In this document: in pieces, positions 63,453 to 64,000 of the stretch
Layout: each line of letters starts with the position of its first letter
Numbering within the stretch: position 1 is the stretch's first letter
Source of the DNA: Pseudomonas laurylsulfatiphila
Lineage (GTDB): Bacteria; Pseudomonadota; Gammaproteobacteria; Pseudomonadales; Pseudomonadaceae
Length of the DNA stretch: 64,000 nucleotides
NCBI RefSeq assembly: GCF_002934665.1
Contig: NZ_NIRS01000001.1
Coordinates: 62,001-126,000, forward strand
Direction: 5' to 3'
The notes under the pieces: model-generated
Told to the model about the DNA's origin: nothing
What the model saw: the letters and a program-made list of their open reading frames with translations, nothing else
Databases searched by the model: none
Translations under genes and position numbers: made by a program

Positions 63453-64000
63453 TTACGCGGCGGCGAACAACTGCTCGCTGATTTGCGCATGAGCAGCGCT
63501 CATGGCTTTGCTGCGTACATCGTCACCGTATGCCAGGCCTTCGGCGCGGACGATTTCGATGTCGGTGATACCGATGAAACCGAACAGCAACTTCAAATAT
63601 TCTTCGTGGGCAACACCGGTTGCCTGACCGGCGTGCATGCCACCGGAAGTCGAAACGATCACCACTTTCTTGCCGCCGCACAGGCCTTCAGGGCCGGCTT
63701 CGGTGTAGCGGAAGGTCTGGCCGGCGACGGCAATGCGATCGATCCAGGCCTTCAACTGAGTCGGGATGGTGAAGTTGTACATCGGTGCAGCGATCACTAC
63801 GGCATCGGCAGCCAGGAATTCGGCCAGGGTCGAGGCACTCAGTTCGGCTTCGTGCTGTTGTGCGGCGTTGCGCAGTTCAGCGGTGGTGCCGGCGGCGACC
63901 AGGGTAGTGGAAGAGAAATGGCTGATGGCGTCAGCGGCCAGGTCTCGGTAGGTCACTACGGCAGCCGGCTCGGCGGCTTGCCAGGCCTTGACGACTTCAC
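63453..64000 (-). CDS. azoR: FMN-dependent NADH-azoreductase AzoR (5' end outside window)
   Basis: C-terminal 181 residues of a flavodoxin-fold NADH:quinone/azo oxidoreductase; the complete enzyme is about 200 residues, so about 20 N-terminal ones are missing. The frame stays open to the window edge ([20 protein letters not shown]). FMN-binding segments are [18 protein letters not shown] and [10 protein letters not shown], and the C-terminal part is [19 protein letters not shown]. Reduces quinones and azo dyes and protects against thiol and electrophile stress. Confidence 0.93.
   Translation of the reverse strand, partial: EVVKAWQAAEPAAVVTYRDLAADAISHFSSTTLVAAGTTAELRNAAQQHEAELSASTLAEFLAADAVVIAAPMYNFTIPTQLKAWIDRIAVAGQTFRYTEAGPEGLCGGKKVVIVSTSGGMHAGQATGVAHEEYLKLLFGFIGITDIEIVRAEGLAYGDDVRSKAMSAAHAQISEQLFAAA

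Overview
The window is about 60% GC chromosomal DNA of a fluorescent Pseudomonas (P. fluorescens complex). Four things point there: a wss-type acetylated-cellulose operon, a complete mtl mannitol locus in the P. fluorescens order, a mexEF-oprN efflux operon, and many Pseudomonas REP palindromes (GTGGGAGCGAGC.../...GCTCGCTCCCAC). No phage, IS element, tRNA, rRNA or CRISPR array was seen. Genes are dense, with many 1-11 bp overlaps.

Layout. 1-12945: cellulose synthesis and O-acetylation operon, entered inside bcsA/wssB and running through bcsB, bcsZ, bcsC, wssF, wssG, wssH and wssI. 13219-19085: mexE-mexF-oprN. 19086-19639: terminators and three REP pairs. 19640-22932 (minus): AaeAB-like efflux set (FUSC permease, DUF1656, HlyD fusion protein). 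23148-24203: HEAT/TPR protein. 24397-34735: a signalling island holding a two-domain KaiC-like ATPase coupled to a hybrid kinase, a receiver protein, a receiver-kinase, CheB, CheR, a giant CHASE3-GAF kinase with three receivers, and another single receiver. 34810-37088: a glycosyltransferase and a PI-PLC-like protein. 37161-46998: mtlR, then mtlEFGKDYZ, which imports mannitol, oxidises it to fructose and phosphorylates it; REP pairs sit at several operon junctions. 47282-50692: small proteins (DUF2790, DUF1652, DUF2834), ecotin, and a short threonine dehydratase behind an attenuator. 50768-54476: a CorA-like transporter, an RLAN/ATP-grasp ligase, and a divergent GNAT-papain-like fusion. 54578-64000: soluble sugar dehydrogenase, Pro-rich secreted protein, Ku, LpxO, ABC-F ATPase YbiT, MFS transporter, a tiny secreted S74-chaperone protein, an alpha/beta hydrolase, and the C-terminal part of azoreductase AzoR.

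Most notable: (1) a complete-looking translational attenuator before the threonine dehydratase. It has a 21-codon leader with Ile-Ile-Thr-Ala-Ile, alternative GC-rich arms and an intrinsic terminator, and its promoter is placed so that the leader mRNA would be leaderless. The enzyme lacks the ACT regulatory region of classical IlvA. (2) A divergent RLAN/ATP-grasp ligase and GNAT-peptidase pair that looks like a peptide-modification system of unknown product. (3) The KaiC/hybrid-kinase/CheB-CheR signalling island. (4) A stand-alone secreted endosialidase-type (S74) chaperone domain. All functional statements rest on motif recognition in the translated sequence; no database search was run.
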